Source of the DNA: Zavarzinia compransoris
GTDB lineage: Bacteria; Pseudomonadota; Alphaproteobacteria; Zavarziniales; Zavarziniaceae
Length of the DNA: 64,000 nucleotides
Assembly (NCBI RefSeq): GCF_003173055.1
Contig: NZ_QGLF01000003.1
Span: forward strand, 413,356 to 477,355
Direction of reading: 5' to 3'
Positions 45,626 to 54,494 of this stretch are shown here, piece after piece. The notes beneath the pieces were generated by a model. It saw only the letters and a program-made list of their open reading frames with translations, was not told the DNA's origin and made no database searches. The position numbers and the translations under genes are program-made. Position 1 is the first letter of the stretch, and every line of letters begins with the position of its first letter.

Positions 45626-46098
45626 GCGTTTACTTTGCGGCGCAGCATCCGGCGGCCTGTCGAATCCCTGCCGCCGCCAGTCAATTCGCCAGATGCATCG
45701 ATGATATGCAAATGTTCGATTGAAGAAATTCTTGGCGGATTAAATATCGAATTGCATTCCAGTCAATGCCGCTTTATAGCTCGGTAAAGGCTGGTGTGAA
45801 AACGCCTTGTCGTCTCGCTCTGTTGTCGTTGCGGTCGCCGCGGGTGCAATGTCCCGCCGAATTCCCGTGCGGTGCCAGGGTGTGGAAGGTCGGGATTTGC
45901 CAGCATGCCGTGGGTCGGTGATGTTGTAATGGCGGCCGGACCTGGACTCTGGTGGTGTCGGACTTGGCGTCTCATGCCGCTATTGCGGGCGGAACTTGGC
46001 GCCGATGGACGAAGCGGCCCCGTCATTTGCCCGGGGTCTGTTGAAATAGCCGGGGTCTGTTGAAATAGATCGCGTAGCGCTTTGAAAGGGCGGTTTTA
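45626..46098. promoter_or_regulatory. AT-rich upstream region of mucR
   Basis: No gene is supported in this 473-base gap. The part 45690-45775 is strikingly AT-rich for this genome, with many TA steps (ATGATATGCAAATG, GGATTAAATATCGAATTGC), a feature of targets of MucR/Ros/H-NS-like proteins, so it may be an autoregulatory site for the mucR gene that follows. Two exact 19-base direct repeats are found at the end. Base use in 45880-46020 is patchy, and I see no convincing open frame there. Confidence 0.5.
46031..46068. repeat. Two adjacent 19-base direct repeats
   Basis: CCGGGGTCTGTTGAAATAG occurs twice without a spacer, at 46031-46049 and 46050-46068. The second copy ends 30 bases before the mucR ATG, so the repeat is in the leader or the promoter. 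Replication slippage or a paired protein site are both possible. Confidence 0.9.
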
Positions 46099-46527
46099 AT
46101 GAGCGAGGATAAGGCGGCACATAGCGAACTTCTGTCGTTGACGGCGGATATTGTCGCGTCTCACGTCTCCAACAATCCGGTGCCGGTCGGCGAGCTGCCG
46201 ACCCTGATCCAGCAGGTCTATGCCACGCTGGCGGGCATCGGCCAGCCGAAGTCGGAACCGGTCGCGTCCCGCCCGCAGCCCGCCGTGCCGGTGAAGAAGT
46301 CGATCACGCCCGAATACATCATCTGCCTCGAAGACGGCAAGAAGCTGAAGATGCTGAAGCGCCATCTGAAGACGGCCTACGACATGACGCCCGAAGAATA
46401 CCGGGCGCGCTGGGATCTGCCGCCGGACTATCCGATGGTCGCGCCGAATTACGCCGAACAGCGTCGTGATCTCGCCAAGAAAATCGGTCTCGGCACCGCG
46501 CGCCGCAAGCGTACGCGCCGCTCCTGA
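46099..46527 (+). CDS. MucR/Ros family zinc-finger regulator
   Basis: Global regulator of 142 residues with the Ros/MucR fold, known to control exopolysaccharide, motility and cell-cycle genes and often its own gene in alphaproteobacteria. The zinc-finger region is ITPEYIICLEDGKKLKMLKRHL, with C76 and D79 where many members have two cysteines (a C-x2-D variant), then H89; the TPEEYRARWDLPPDYPMVAPNYAE segment is diagnostic. The C-terminus is basic (ARRKRTRRS). An AT-rich region with a direct repeat precedes the gene, and a strong terminator follows. Confidence 0.95.
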   Translation: MSEDKAAHSELLSLTADIVASHVSNNPVPVGELPTLIQQVYATLAGIGQPKSEPVASRPQPAVPVKKSITPEYIICLEDGKKLKMLKRHLKTAYDMTPEEYRARWDLPPDYPMVAPNYAEQRRDLAKKIGLGTARRKRTRRS

Positions 46528-46544
46528 TACTCATTCGCGATTGA

Positions 46545-46579
46545 TGCCCGTCCCGGCCACCGGGGCGGGCATTTTTTTT
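46545..46579 (+). terminator. Rho-independent terminator of mucR
   Basis: Twelve-base-pair stem TGCCCGTCCCGG (46545-46556) and CCGGGGCGGGCA (46560-46571), one G-U pair, three-base loop, followed by eight T (46572-46579). A strong, typical terminator 18 bases after the stop. Confidence 0.95.
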
Positions 46580-46663
46580 GTGCTGCGGGGTGACGAAGCG
46601 GGCCGGTCCGGGCATACTGCGCAGCAGTTCTGATTTGCAATCGTAGCTGCCCCGAGACGAACG

Positions 46664-47134
46664 ATGTCCGACCGTATCGAGAACCTCTGCCTCGCCAAGG
46701 GCATGCGCATGACGGACCAGCGCCGTGTGATCGCCCGGGTCCTGTCGGACGCCGTGGACCATCCGGACGTCGAGGAATTGTATCGCCGCGCGATCGCCAT
46801 CGACCCCAAGATCTCGATCGCCACCGTCTATCGCACCGTCCGCCTGTTCGAAGAGGCGGGGATCCTGGAACGCCATGATTTCCGCGACGGCCGTTCGCGC
46901 TACGAGGAAGTGCCGGACGCCCATCACGATCACCTGATCGACCTTTCGACCGGCCGCGTCATCGAATTCCGCAACGAGGATATCGAGAAGCTGCAGGAAT
47001 TCGTCGCCCGCGAATTGGGCTATCGCCTGATCGACCACCGGCTCGAACTCTACGGCGTGCCGCTGGACCGGGCGGACCGCATCGAGCTTGAAAAGGCTGC
47101 CGAAGTGCTTGCCAAAGGCATGCGCCGCCCGTAA
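46664..47134 (+). CDS. fur: Fur family metal-responsive regulator
   Basis: Winged-helix metalloregulator of 156 residues. The DNA-binding region is MTDQRRVIARVLSDAVDHPDVEELYRRA and ISIATVYRTVRLFEEAGIL (about 49-68). The metal site contains HHDH (87-90) in DAHHDHLIDLSTGRVIEF. The CxxC zinc pairs of enterobacterial Fur are absent, as is usual in alphaproteobacterial Fur/Mur proteins, which may sense iron or manganese. It follows mucR with its own promoter region. The plsC gene starts 41 bases downstream. Confidence 0.94.
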   Translation: MSDRIENLCLAKGMRMTDQRRVIARVLSDAVDHPDVEELYRRAIAIDPKISIATVYRTVRLFEEAGILERHDFRDGRSRYEEVPDAHHDHLIDLSTGRVIEFRNEDIEKLQEFVARELGYRLIDHRLELYGVPLDRADRIELEKAAEVLAKGMRRP

Positions 47135-47175
47135 TTCCCTGGGGGGGAAGCAGCCATCGGGAACGGACAGCGGTC

Positions 47176-48120
47176 ATGAGCTCAGCCGAAAGGGCGGAAA
47201 AGGCGGTCAAGACCGGCACGCGCCGTTTCGGCAGCGGCCGGTCCAAGCGGCGCGATCCCTTCCATTTCGTCGACGGCGAACTGCCCGACCTGCCGGCGGC
47301 GCCCGCCCCGGGCGAGGGCCGGGCGGCCCGGTTCCGCGCCGTCAGCCGGCTGGCGGTCTTCCTCGTGCTGCTGGTCCTCATGGTGCCGCTGCAATTGCTG
47401 GCGCTGCTGCTCGACCGCCACCTGTCGGTGGCGCTGCCCTTCTTCTTCCACAAACTGCTGTGCCGCATCCTCGGCATCCGCATCACCGTCCACGGCCGGC
47501 GGCACAAGCGGGGCGCGGTGCTCTATATCGCCAATCATTCCTCCTGGGCCGATATTCCGGTGCTGTCCGCCGTCATTCCCGGTTCCTTCGTGGCGAAGAG
47601 CGAGATCGAGGGCTGGCCGATCTTCGGTTTCCTGGCCAAGTTGCAGCGCACCGTCTTCGTCCAGCGCGAGAAGCGCAGCCGCACGGCGGAAAGCCGCGAC
47701 GTCCTGGTCGACCGGCTGCGCGGCGGCGACAACCTGATCCTGTTCCCCGAAGGCACCTCGTCCGACGGCAACCGGGTGCTGCCGTTCAAGAGCGCGCTGT
47801 TCGGCGCTGCCGAGATCGAAGTGGCGCGGCGCGACGGCGCCATGGGCCCGGTGGTGGTGCAGCCGGTGACCGTGACCTATACGAAATTGCAGGGCATGCC
47901 CATGGGGCGGGACTACCGGGCTTTCTTCACCTGGTTCGGCGACATGGAACTGGCGCCCCACCTGCTGCATGCCCTGGGCTTCGGGCCGATCACCGCCGAA
48001 GTGGAGTTCCACGCCCCTTTGACCGTCGGCGAGGCGGGCAGCCGCAAGGCCCTGGCGCGCCATTGCGAGACGGTGATCCGGGCCGGCCATGCCCGCCAGA
48101 TCCAGGGTCACTTCTCCTGA
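47176..48120 (+). CDS. plsC: 1-acyl-glycerol-3-phosphate acyltransferase
   Basis: Membrane-bound acyltransferase of 314 residues that makes phosphatidic acid. It has a long basic leader (about 1-50), two helices (about 55-85), the catalytic NHSSWAD (120-126) and the glycerol-phosphate-binding FPEGT (190-194). A comparable PlsC follows fur and precedes miaB in other alphaproteobacteria, by general recall. The N-terminal leader, rich in Arg and Lys, is longer than in E. coli PlsC. Confidence 0.93.
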   Translation: MSSAERAEKAVKTGTRRFGSGRSKRRDPFHFVDGELPDLPAAPAPGEGRAARFRAVSRLAVFLVLLVLMVPLQLLALLLDRHLSVALPFFFHKLLCRILGIRITVHGRRHKRGAVLYIANHSSWADIPVLSAVIPGSFVAKSEIEGWPIFGFLAKLQRTVFVQREKRSRTAESRDVLVDRLRGGDNLILFPEGTSSDGNRVLPFKSALFGAAEIEVARRDGAMGPVVVQPVTVTYTKLQGMPMGRDYRAFFTWFGDMELAPHLLHALGFGPITAEVEFHAPLTVGEAGSRKALARHCETVIRAGHARQIQGHFS

Positions 48121-48135
48121 TCGCGGCTGCCATGC

Positions 48136-48163
48136 CGGGCCCCCGCCTTGACTCCGGGGCCCG
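48136..48163. terminator. GC hairpin after plsC
   Basis: Perfect 8-bp stem CGGGCCCC (48136-48143) and GGGGCCCG (48156-48163) with a 12-base loop, 15 bases after the plsC stop. No T run follows, so its strength as a terminator is doubtful. Confidence 0.5.
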
Positions 48164-48273
48164 CGGAACCTAATCCTAGAGCCTGTTGGATTATGTGCCC
48201 GCCAAGGGTCCGCAAGCGTGCCTGGAACCAGGCGCGCCGGGCAAGGCGGTCTGCCCAGGGAAGCAGGCTCTCG

Positions 48274-49632
48274 TTGGCCAAAAAGCTCTGTATCAAGACC
48301 TACGGCTGCCAGATGAACGTCTACGACTCCGGTCGTATGGCCGATCTTCTGGCCCCGCTCGGCTATGACACCACCGAGGATGCGGCGGAGGCCGACCTCG
48401 TCATCCTGAACACCTGCCACATCCGGGAAAAGGCGGCGGAAAAGGTCTATTCCGACGTCGGCCGCCTGCGCGACCTGCGCGCCGAACGGAACGCCCGGGG
48501 CGGCGGCGGCCTGACCATCGCGGTCGCCGGCTGCGTCGCCCAGGCGGAAGGGGCGGAGATCATGCGCCGGGCCCCGGCGGTCGACCTCGTGGTCGGGCCC
48601 CAGGCCTATCACCGCCTGCCGGAACTGATCGCCCGCGCCCACCGCAGCAAGGGCGAGGCGCTGGACACGGATTTCCCGGTCGATTCCAAGTTCGACCACC
48701 TGCCCCAGCAGCACCGGGTGGAGGGCAGCGCCGCTTTCCTGACCATCCAGGAAGGCTGCGACAAGTTCTGCACCTTCTGCGTCGTGCCCTATACGCGGGG
48801 GGCCGAAACCTCCCGCCCGGTGGGGGCGGTGCTGGCCGAAGCGCGGCACCTGGCTGGGCTCGGCGCGCAGGAAATCACCCTGCTCGGGCAGAATGTGAAT
48901 GCCTATCACGGCGAGGCGCCGGACGGCGGCGCGCCCTGGTCGCTGGCCCGCCTGGCCGCGGCCCTGGCGGAAATTCCGGGGCTGGCGCGGATCCGCTACA
49001 CCACCTCCCACCCCCGGGACATGGACGACACGCTGATCGCGGCCCACGGCCGCCTGCCGCAGCTGATGCCCTTCCTGCACCTGCCGGTGCAATCGGGGTC
49101 GGACCGCATCCTGGACCAGATGAACCGCCGCCACACCGCGGACGACTACCGCCAGGTGATCGCGAAATTGCGCGCCGCCCGGCCCGACATCGCCCTGTCG
49201 TCGGATTTCATCGTCGGCTTCCCGGGCGAGAGCGAGCGGGATTTCCAGGCCACGCTCGATCTCGTCACCGAGATCGGCTTCGCCCAGGCGTATAGCTTCA
49301 AATACAGCCCGCGGCCCGGCACGCCCGCCAGCATGATGGCGGATTCCCTGCCGGAAGAGGTGAAGTCGGAACGGCTCGCCCGCCTCCAGGCGGCGATCGC
49401 CGAGGGCCAGCGCCGCTTCAACGAAGCCTGCGTCGGCCGCATCCTGCCGGTGCTGTTCGACCGGCCGGGGCGCCGTCCCGGCCAATTGGTCGGGCGCAGC
49501 CCCTATATGCACGCGGTCCATGCCGAAGTGCCGGCCCATCTGAGCGGCCGCATTCTCGACGTGGTGATCGACTCCGCCCATCCGAACAGCCTGGGCGGCC
49601 ATCTGGCGGACCCCGCCGAGGCGGCCGCCTGA
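48274..49632 (+). CDS. miaB: tRNA-2-methylthio-N6-isopentenyladenosine synthase
   Basis: Radical-SAM methylthiotransferase acting on tRNA A37. It has C12 ([10 protein letters not shown]), C48 (LNTCH) and C87 (AGCVAQ) for the auxiliary cluster and C162xxxC166xxC169 ([10 protein letters not shown]) for the radical-SAM cluster, followed by a TRAM domain (about 380-440). TTG 48274 gives [19 protein letters not shown], the normal MiaB beginning, in 452 residues; an in-frame ATG at 48193 would add 27 basic residues of unlikely origin. It opens the conserved cluster leading to infB. Confidence 0.95.
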   Translation: MAKKLCIKTYGCQMNVYDSGRMADLLAPLGYDTTEDAAEADLVILNTCHIREKAAEKVYSDVGRLRDLRAERNARGGGGLTIAVAGCVAQAEGAEIMRRAPAVDLVVGPQAYHRLPELIARAHRSKGEALDTDFPVDSKFDHLPQQHRVEGSAAFLTIQEGCDKFCTFCVVPYTRGAETSRPVGAVLAEARHLAGLGAQEITLLGQNVNAYHGEAPDGGAPWSLARLAAALAEIPGLARIRYTTSHPRDMDDTLIAAHGRLPQLMPFLHLPVQSGSDRILDQMNRRHTADDYRQVIAKLRAARPDIALSSDFIVGFPGESERDFQATLDLVTEIGFAQAYSFKYSPRPGTPASMMADSLPEEVKSERLARLQAAIAEGQRRFNEACVGRILPVLFDRPGRRPGQLVGRSPYMHAVHAEVPAHLSGRILDVVIDSAHPNSLGGHLADPAEAAA

Positions 49633-49655
49633 AACCCCGCGCCCAAGCCCCGGCC

Positions 49656-50651
49656 ATGACCGCCCCGCGCAGCCCGAACGGCCAGGGGGACGACCGCCGT
49701 CCCCTGGTGGTCGATTTCCCGGACAACCGGCTGTTGCCGCGCCTGTTCGGCGAGCATGACGTGCATCTCGCCCGGATCGAGCGGGCGCTGGGCGTCTCCG
49801 TCTCCTCGCGCGGGAACCGCATCGCCATTTCGGGCGACGCCACCGCGGCGGCGATCACCCGCCATGCCCTGCGCGATCTCTATCGCCGGCTCGAGGGCGG
49901 GCACGATATCGGCCCCGGCGATGTCGACGGCGCGATCCGCCTGGCCGAGGCGGCGGCAGGCGAGGAAGCCCCGGCCGCGGCGGCGGTGCCCGGCATCCGC
50001 ACCGGCCGGCGCTCGATCCTGGCCCGCTCCGCGGCCCAGGCGGCCTATCTCGACGCGCTCGGGCGGAACGAACTGGTCTTCGGCCTGGGGCCGGCGGGCA
50101 CGGGCAAGACTTATCTCGCGGTCGCCGTCGCCGTCGCCATGCTGCTGGACCGGCGGGTCGACCGCCTCGTCCTGTCGCGCCCGGCGGTCGAGGCGGGGGA
50201 GCGGCTGGGCTTCCTGCCCGGCGACATGAAGGAGAAGGTCGATCCCTATCTCCGCCCGCTCTATGACGCGCTGCACGACATGATGCCCCCGGGCGAGGTG
50301 ACCCGGCGGCTGGAGAACGGCGATATCGAAGTGGCGCCGCTCGCCTTCATGCGCGGGCGCACCCTGGCCAATTCCTTCGTCATCCTGGACGAGGCGCAGA
50401 ACACCACTTCGGGCCAAATGAAGATGTTCCTCACCCGCCTCGGCGAGAACGGCCGCATGGCGGTGACCGGCGATCCCAGCCAGATCGACCTGCCGCCGGG
50501 GGTGCGCTCCGGCCTGACCGAGGCGGTGGAAACCCTGACCGGCGTGCCCGGCGTCGGCTTCTGCCATTTCGGCGAGGGCGACGTGGTGCGCCATCCCCTG
50601 GTCTCGCGCATCGTCCGCGCCTACCGCCTGCGCGAGGAGGGGGGGCGCTGA
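49656..50651 (+). CDS. ybeZ: PhoH family ATPase (YbeZ)
   Basis: PhoH-like ATPase of 331 residues, associated with ribosome and RNA quality control together with YbeY. The P-loop is GPAGTGKT (145-152), the Walker B is SFVILDEAQNTT, and the RIV-type C-terminus matches the family (SRIVRAYRLREEGGR). The N-terminal 110 residues resemble the KH-like domain (LARIERALGVSVSSRGNRIAISG). The next gene starts one base after the stop, so expression is coupled. Confidence 0.95.
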   Translation: MTAPRSPNGQGDDRRPLVVDFPDNRLLPRLFGEHDVHLARIERALGVSVSSRGNRIAISGDATAAAITRHALRDLYRRLEGGHDIGPGDVDGAIRLAEAAAGEEAPAAAAVPGIRTGRRSILARSAAQAAYLDALGRNELVFGLGPAGTGKTYLAVAVAVAMLLDRRVDRLVLSRPAVEAGERLGFLPGDMKEKVDPYLRPLYDALHDMMPPGEVTRRLENGDIEVAPLAFMRGRTLANSFVILDEAQNTTSGQMKMFLTRLGENGRMAVTGDPSQIDLPPGVRSGLTEAVETLTGVPGVGFCHFGEGDVVRHPLVSRIVRAYRLREEGGR

Positions 50652-50652
50652 C

Positions 50653-53115
50653 ATGGCGACCACCGCGCCGCCGGACGGCGACCTGTCCGATCTTCAGCGC
50701 GCCCGCGCCCTGCTGTCCGCCACCGCGATCCGGGCCCTGGCCGAGGATCACTGGACCCGCTGGCGGCCCTGGCTGGATGCCCCGCTCTTCGCCGGGCTGA
50801 TCGTCCTCCTGACCCTGGTGTTCGCGCCCGCCGGGCAATCGGTACGGCCGATTCCGCCGCTCGATTCGATCGCGGCGGAAACCGTGCGCGCCGAACGCGC
50901 GGTCGCGGTCGAGGACCGGGTGGCGAACGAGGCGCGCCGGGCCGCGGTCGCTGAATCGAGCCTGCCGGTCTTCGACTACGACCCCGAGCTTTACCTCGCC
51001 CTGGCCAAAAGGGTGTCGACGGCGGTCGACGACCTGTCGGGCCGGGCCAAGACCATGACCCTGGCCCCGGCCCAGCGCCGCGCCGCCTTCCAGGAAGCGA
51101 TCGGCCGCCCGGTGCCCCAGGCGACCTTCGACCTGCTGGAGCGGCTGGACAATCCGGCCGACCTTGCCACCGCGATCAACTATCTGCTCAACCTCGGCCT
51201 CGACCGCATGATCATCGCCGACCGCGACCTGCTGCCGCTCGAAGGGCCGATCCAGGTCGCCGTCGGCGAGCGCGACCGGCTGGACAAGGCGCTGGTCGCC
51301 GGGGTCATGGATGCGGGCCAGTTCCGCCGCCTGATCCAGGCCCGGGCCGGCGACGCCCCCTATGGCACGGCGCGGGCGGCGCGCAGCTTCGTGCTCGAAA
51401 CCGCGCTCGCCCTGGTGGCCGCCAACCTGGAGCCGGACCCGGCGCGGACGGCGCAATTGCGCGACAAGGCGATGGCGGCGGTCGAGCCGGTGATGGTGCG
51501 CATCGCCATCGGCGAAGTGGTGATCCGCGAGGGCGACCGCGTGACCAAGGGCGCCCAGGACCGCCTGCGCCTGCTGAACGAAGGCGGCGCCAACCGCTCG
51601 GTGATCGGCGAGACCCTGGCGGTCGGGGCCCTGATCCTGGGCCTGACCCTGCTCGGCGGCAGTTTCTTCCGGGTCGGGCGCCATGCCTCCTATCTCGGGC
51701 GGAAGCAGATCTTCATCACCCTCGCCGTGCTGGCGGGATGCGCGGTGATCTGCGTCGCCGCCTGGTATGCCGGGCGCGGGGTCGCGGTCGGCCTCGGCGT
51801 GCCGCCGGATGCGGCCGCCTTCCTGCCGCCGGTGGCGCTTGTGACCGTCATCGTCGCCCTGGTGATCGACGCGCGGACCAGTCTCCTGGTCGGGATCGGG
51901 CTGGCCCTGCTGGTCGCCTATCGGGTGGGCGGCGATCTCTGGGTCCTGGCCCACTATCTCGTCGGCGTGCTCGGCGCCGGCATGACCGCCCGGCGCGGGC
52001 GCCGGCGCTCCGATATCCTGAAGGTCGGCCTCGTCATCGCCGGGGCGCAATTGGTGCTGGTGCCGATCATGGTGGCGCTGGACACCACCGTGCCGGCGGA
52101 CGAGACCTCCTATTTCCTGGGTGCTGCGGTCGCCGGCGGCGTCGGCGCGCTGCTGATCGCGGCTTTTACCACCGCCGGGCTGCCGCTGCTCGAATGGGTG
52201 TTCGACGAGACGACGGACATGCGCCTGCTCGAACTGGCCTCGGCGGACAATCCCTTGCTGAAGCAACTGGCGCTGCGCTCGCCCGGGACCTATTACCATT
52301 CGGTCATGATGGCCAACCTGGCCGAGACGGCGGCCGAGGCGATCGGCGCCAACGGCCTGCAGGCACGGGTAATGGCGCTCTACCACGATCTCGGCAAGAT
52401 GGAGCGGCCGAGCTATTTCGCCGAGAACCAGCGCGGCTCCAACGTCCACGACCGCCTGCCGCCCGAACTGTCGGCGCGGATCATCTTCGCCCATATCAAG
52501 GACGGCATCGACATCGCCCGCAAGCATCGCCTGGGCCGCCCGGTGCTGGACGCCGTGACCCAGCACCAGGGCACCACGCTGCTGCGCGTCTTCCACCAGC
52601 GCGCCCTGGAGCGGGCGGCGGCGACCGGCGAGACGGTGAACGAGGCCGAGTTCCGCTATCCCGGCCCCCGGCCGATGACCCGGGAATCCGGCATCCTGAT
52701 GCTGGCCGACACGGTCGAGGCGGCAACCCGCGCCCTGAAGGACCCGAAGCCGGCCGAGGTGCGCGAGCGCGTCGCCAAGGTCATCGCCGAAAAGATCGCC
52801 GACCACCAGTTGGACGACTGCACCCTGACCATGAAGGACCTCGCCACCATCGAGGCGGCCTTCGTGCGGGTGCTCACCCTCGGCGTCTATCACAGCCGCA
52901 TCGAATATCCCCCCCTAGTTCCCCAGAGGAAGGAGCCGACCCCGGATCGCCGCCATGACGACGCCATCACCCCAACGGGCGAGCCGCCAGCCCAGCGCCC
53001 GTCGGAGCCGACGCCGATCAGCGCCGCCGCCGTCAGTTCCGCCCCGACAACCCCGGCTCAAGGCCAAAATCAGCCTGCGCTCGGAAAACCGGGCCTGGGT
53101 CACCGCGCTTCCTGA
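50653..53115 (+). CDS. 7TM-HD phosphodiesterase, PgpH type
   Basis: The 820-residue protein has the layout of the 7TMR-HD family: one N-terminal helix (about 41-60), an extracytoplasmic 7TMR-HDED-like domain (about 65-310), seven helices (about 315-505), then an HD domain with YYHSVMMANLAE (H549), YHDLGKMERP (H578 D579) and the AIHIKDGI-like IIFAHIKDGIDIARKH. Known members (PgpH) degrade c-di-AMP; here the substrate is inferred. The position between phoH and ybeY equals the Firmicutes gene order. The last 53 residues, rich in Pro and Thr, overlap the ybeY start in another frame. Confidence 0.87.
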   Translation: MATTAPPDGDLSDLQRARALLSATAIRALAEDHWTRWRPWLDAPLFAGLIVLLTLVFAPAGQSVRPIPPLDSIAAETVRAERAVAVEDRVANEARRAAVAESSLPVFDYDPELYLALAKRVSTAVDDLSGRAKTMTLAPAQRRAAFQEAIGRPVPQATFDLLERLDNPADLATAINYLLNLGLDRMIIADRDLLPLEGPIQVAVGERDRLDKALVAGVMDAGQFRRLIQARAGDAPYGTARAARSFVLETALALVAANLEPDPARTAQLRDKAMAAVEPVMVRIAIGEVVIREGDRVTKGAQDRLRLLNEGGANRSVIGETLAVGALILGLTLLGGSFFRVGRHASYLGRKQIFITLAVLAGCAVICVAAWYAGRGVAVGLGVPPDAAAFLPPVALVTVIVALVIDARTSLLVGIGLALLVAYRVGGDLWVLAHYLVGVLGAGMTARRGRRRSDILKVGLVIAGAQLVLVPIMVALDTTVPADETSYFLGAAVAGGVGALLIAAFTTAGLPLLEWVFDETTDMRLLELASADNPLLKQLALRSPGTYYHSVMMANLAETAAEAIGANGLQARVMALYHDLGKMERPSYFAENQRGSNVHDRLPPELSARIIFAHIKDGIDIARKHRLGRPVLDAVTQHQGTTLLRVFHQRALERAAATGETVNEAEFRYPGPRPMTRESGILMLADTVEAATRALKDPKPAEVRERVAKVIAEKIADHQLDDCTLTMKDLATIEAAFVRVLTLGVYHSRIEYPPLVPQRKEPTPDRRHDDAITPTGEPPAQRPSEPTPISAAAVSSAPTTPAQGQNQPALGKPGLGHRAS

Positions 53116-53599
53116 CCTGCGCCTGCTGGTGCCCCGCGCCGCCAAGGCGGCCCTGCATGCCGGCCGCCAGCGCTGCCCGGCGCTCGATGGCGCCCTCGGC
53201 CCGGTCGAGATCGATCTCTGCCTGTCGTCGGACGAGGCGGTGCAACAACTGAACCGCGACTGGCGCGGCAAGGACAAGCCGACCAATGTGCTGTCCTTCC
53301 CCGGGCTCGAAGGCGGCATCGCCGCCAGCCTGCCGGCGGAGGCGCCCCGCCCGCTGGGCGACATCGTGCTGGCGCTCGAAACCTGCCAGCGCGAGGCGGT
53401 GGAACAGGACAAGTCCCTGGCCCACCATGTCCAGCACCTGGTCGTGCACGGCGTTCTGCACCTGCTCGGCTACGATCATGAAAGCGATGCCGAGGCGAAG
53501 GCGATGGAAGCCCTGGAGGTGAGCGTGCTGGCCGGTCTCGGCGTGCCGGATCCCTATGGCCCCGATCACGATCCGGCCGAAGAGGAGGGCGCGCGATGA
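52955..53599 (+). CDS. ybeY: Endoribonuclease YbeY
   Basis: Metal-dependent ribonuclease of rRNA maturation and ribosome quality control. The zinc motif is HGVLHLLGYDHESD (H3xH5xH type) at about residues 167-180 of 214. The domain starts near residue 33. No ATG, GTG or TTG lies between 52955 and the domain start in this frame, so translation should begin at ATG 52955, within the HD gene, giving a 161-base overlap and a basic Ser/Pro/Arg leader of about 32 residues. A rare CTG start is the alternative. corC overlaps the stop by four bases. Confidence 0.88.
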   Translation: MTTPSPQRASRQPSARRSRRRSAPPPSVPPRQPRLKAKISLRSENRAWVTALPDLRLLVPRAAKAALHAGRQRCPALDGALGPVEIDLCLSSDEAVQQLNRDWRGKDKPTNVLSFPGLEGGIAASLPAEAPRPLGDIVLALETCQREAVEQDKSLAHHVQHLVVHGVLHLLGYDHESDAEAKAMEALEVSVLAGLGVPDPYGPDHDPAEEEGAR

Positions 53600-54483
53600 G
53601 CGAGAACGGCAATTCCCGGCCGCCGCGCGAGATGACCTCCTGGCTGTCGTGGTTGCGCGGCCTCGCCCGGGGCAAGGGCGAGCCCTCCCTGCGCGAAAGC
53701 CTGGAAGGCATCATCGACGAGCACGCGGAGGCGAGTTTCCACACGCCCGACCAGGGCGAGCGCGAGATGATCCGCAACCTGCTCGAATTCGGCGAGATGA
53801 CGGTCGACGACGTCATGGTGCCGCGCGCCGACATCTATGCGGTGCCGGCCACCATCAGCCTGGACAAGCTGATCGAGACTTTCCTCGAATCCGGCCATTC
53901 CCGCCTCGTCGTCTATGGCGAGTCGCTGGACGATGTAACCGGCATGGTTCACGTCCGCGACGTGCTGCAATTCTGGAACCGGCGCGACGACTTCCTGCTC
54001 GACGCCATCCTGCGCAAGGTGCTGTTCATTCCGCCGTCGCAATCGCTGCGCGACGTGCTGGCGCAGATCCAGGCGGCGCGTTCGCACCTCGCCATCGTCA
54101 TCGACGAATACGGCGGCACCGACGGCCTCGTCACGATCGAGGATCTGGTCGAGGAAATCGTCGGCGACATCGAGGACGAGCACGACGAGGAAGAGGCGCC
54201 GATGTTCACCGTCGGGCCCGACGGCGTGCTCGACGCCGATGCCCGCGCCCCGGTCGAGGAGGTGGAGGCGGCGCTCGGCCAGCACCTGCTGACCGGCGAT
54301 CTCGAGGAAGAGATCGACACCATCGGCGGCCTCGTCGTCTCGCTGGTCGGGCGGGTGCCCGAGGCCGGCGAGAAGCTGACCCTCGTGCCCGGCTTCGAAT
54401 TCGAGGTGGTGGATGCGGATCCGCGCATGATCCGCCGCCTGCGCATCTATCGCACCGTCGCCCCCAACAGTGTCGAGGATTGA
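53596..54483 (+). CDS. corC: CorC/TlyC family CBS-domain protein
   Basis: Soluble CBS-domain protein of 295 residues from the hemolysin/CorC group, usually linked to magnesium and cobalt efflux. Domain order: basic N-terminus, two CBS motifs (VDDVMVPRADIYAVPATISLDKLIETFLESGHSRLVVYG; VLFIPPSQSLRDVLAQIQAARSHLAIVIDEYGGTDGLVTIEDLVEEIVGDI), then the transporter-associated CorC_HlyC domain (about 215-290). The N-terminal membrane DUF21 domain of the larger members is absent, as in E. coli CorC. It overlaps ybeY (ATGA) and lies before lnt. Confidence 0.94.
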   Translation: MSENGNSRPPREMTSWLSWLRGLARGKGEPSLRESLEGIIDEHAEASFHTPDQGEREMIRNLLEFGEMTVDDVMVPRADIYAVPATISLDKLIETFLESGHSRLVVYGESLDDVTGMVHVRDVLQFWNRRDDFLLDAILRKVLFIPPSQSLRDVLAQIQAARSHLAIVIDEYGGTDGLVTIEDLVEEIVGDIEDEHDEEEAPMFTVGPDGVLDADARAPVEEVEAALGQHLLTGDLEEEIDTIGGLVVSLVGRVPEAGEKLTLVPGFEFEVVDADPRMIRRLRIYRTVAPNSVED

Positions 54484-54494
54484 GGCCGCGCATC

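Noticed and set aside
45880-46063. A 63-residue frame in the gap before mucR
   Set aside because: The frame is short, Cys/Trp-rich in a random way, has no ribosome site and lies in a regulatory-looking region.
48193-48273. miaB starting at ATG 48193
   Set aside because: This would add 27 basic, low-information residues, whereas TTG 48274 gives the family N-terminus exactly.
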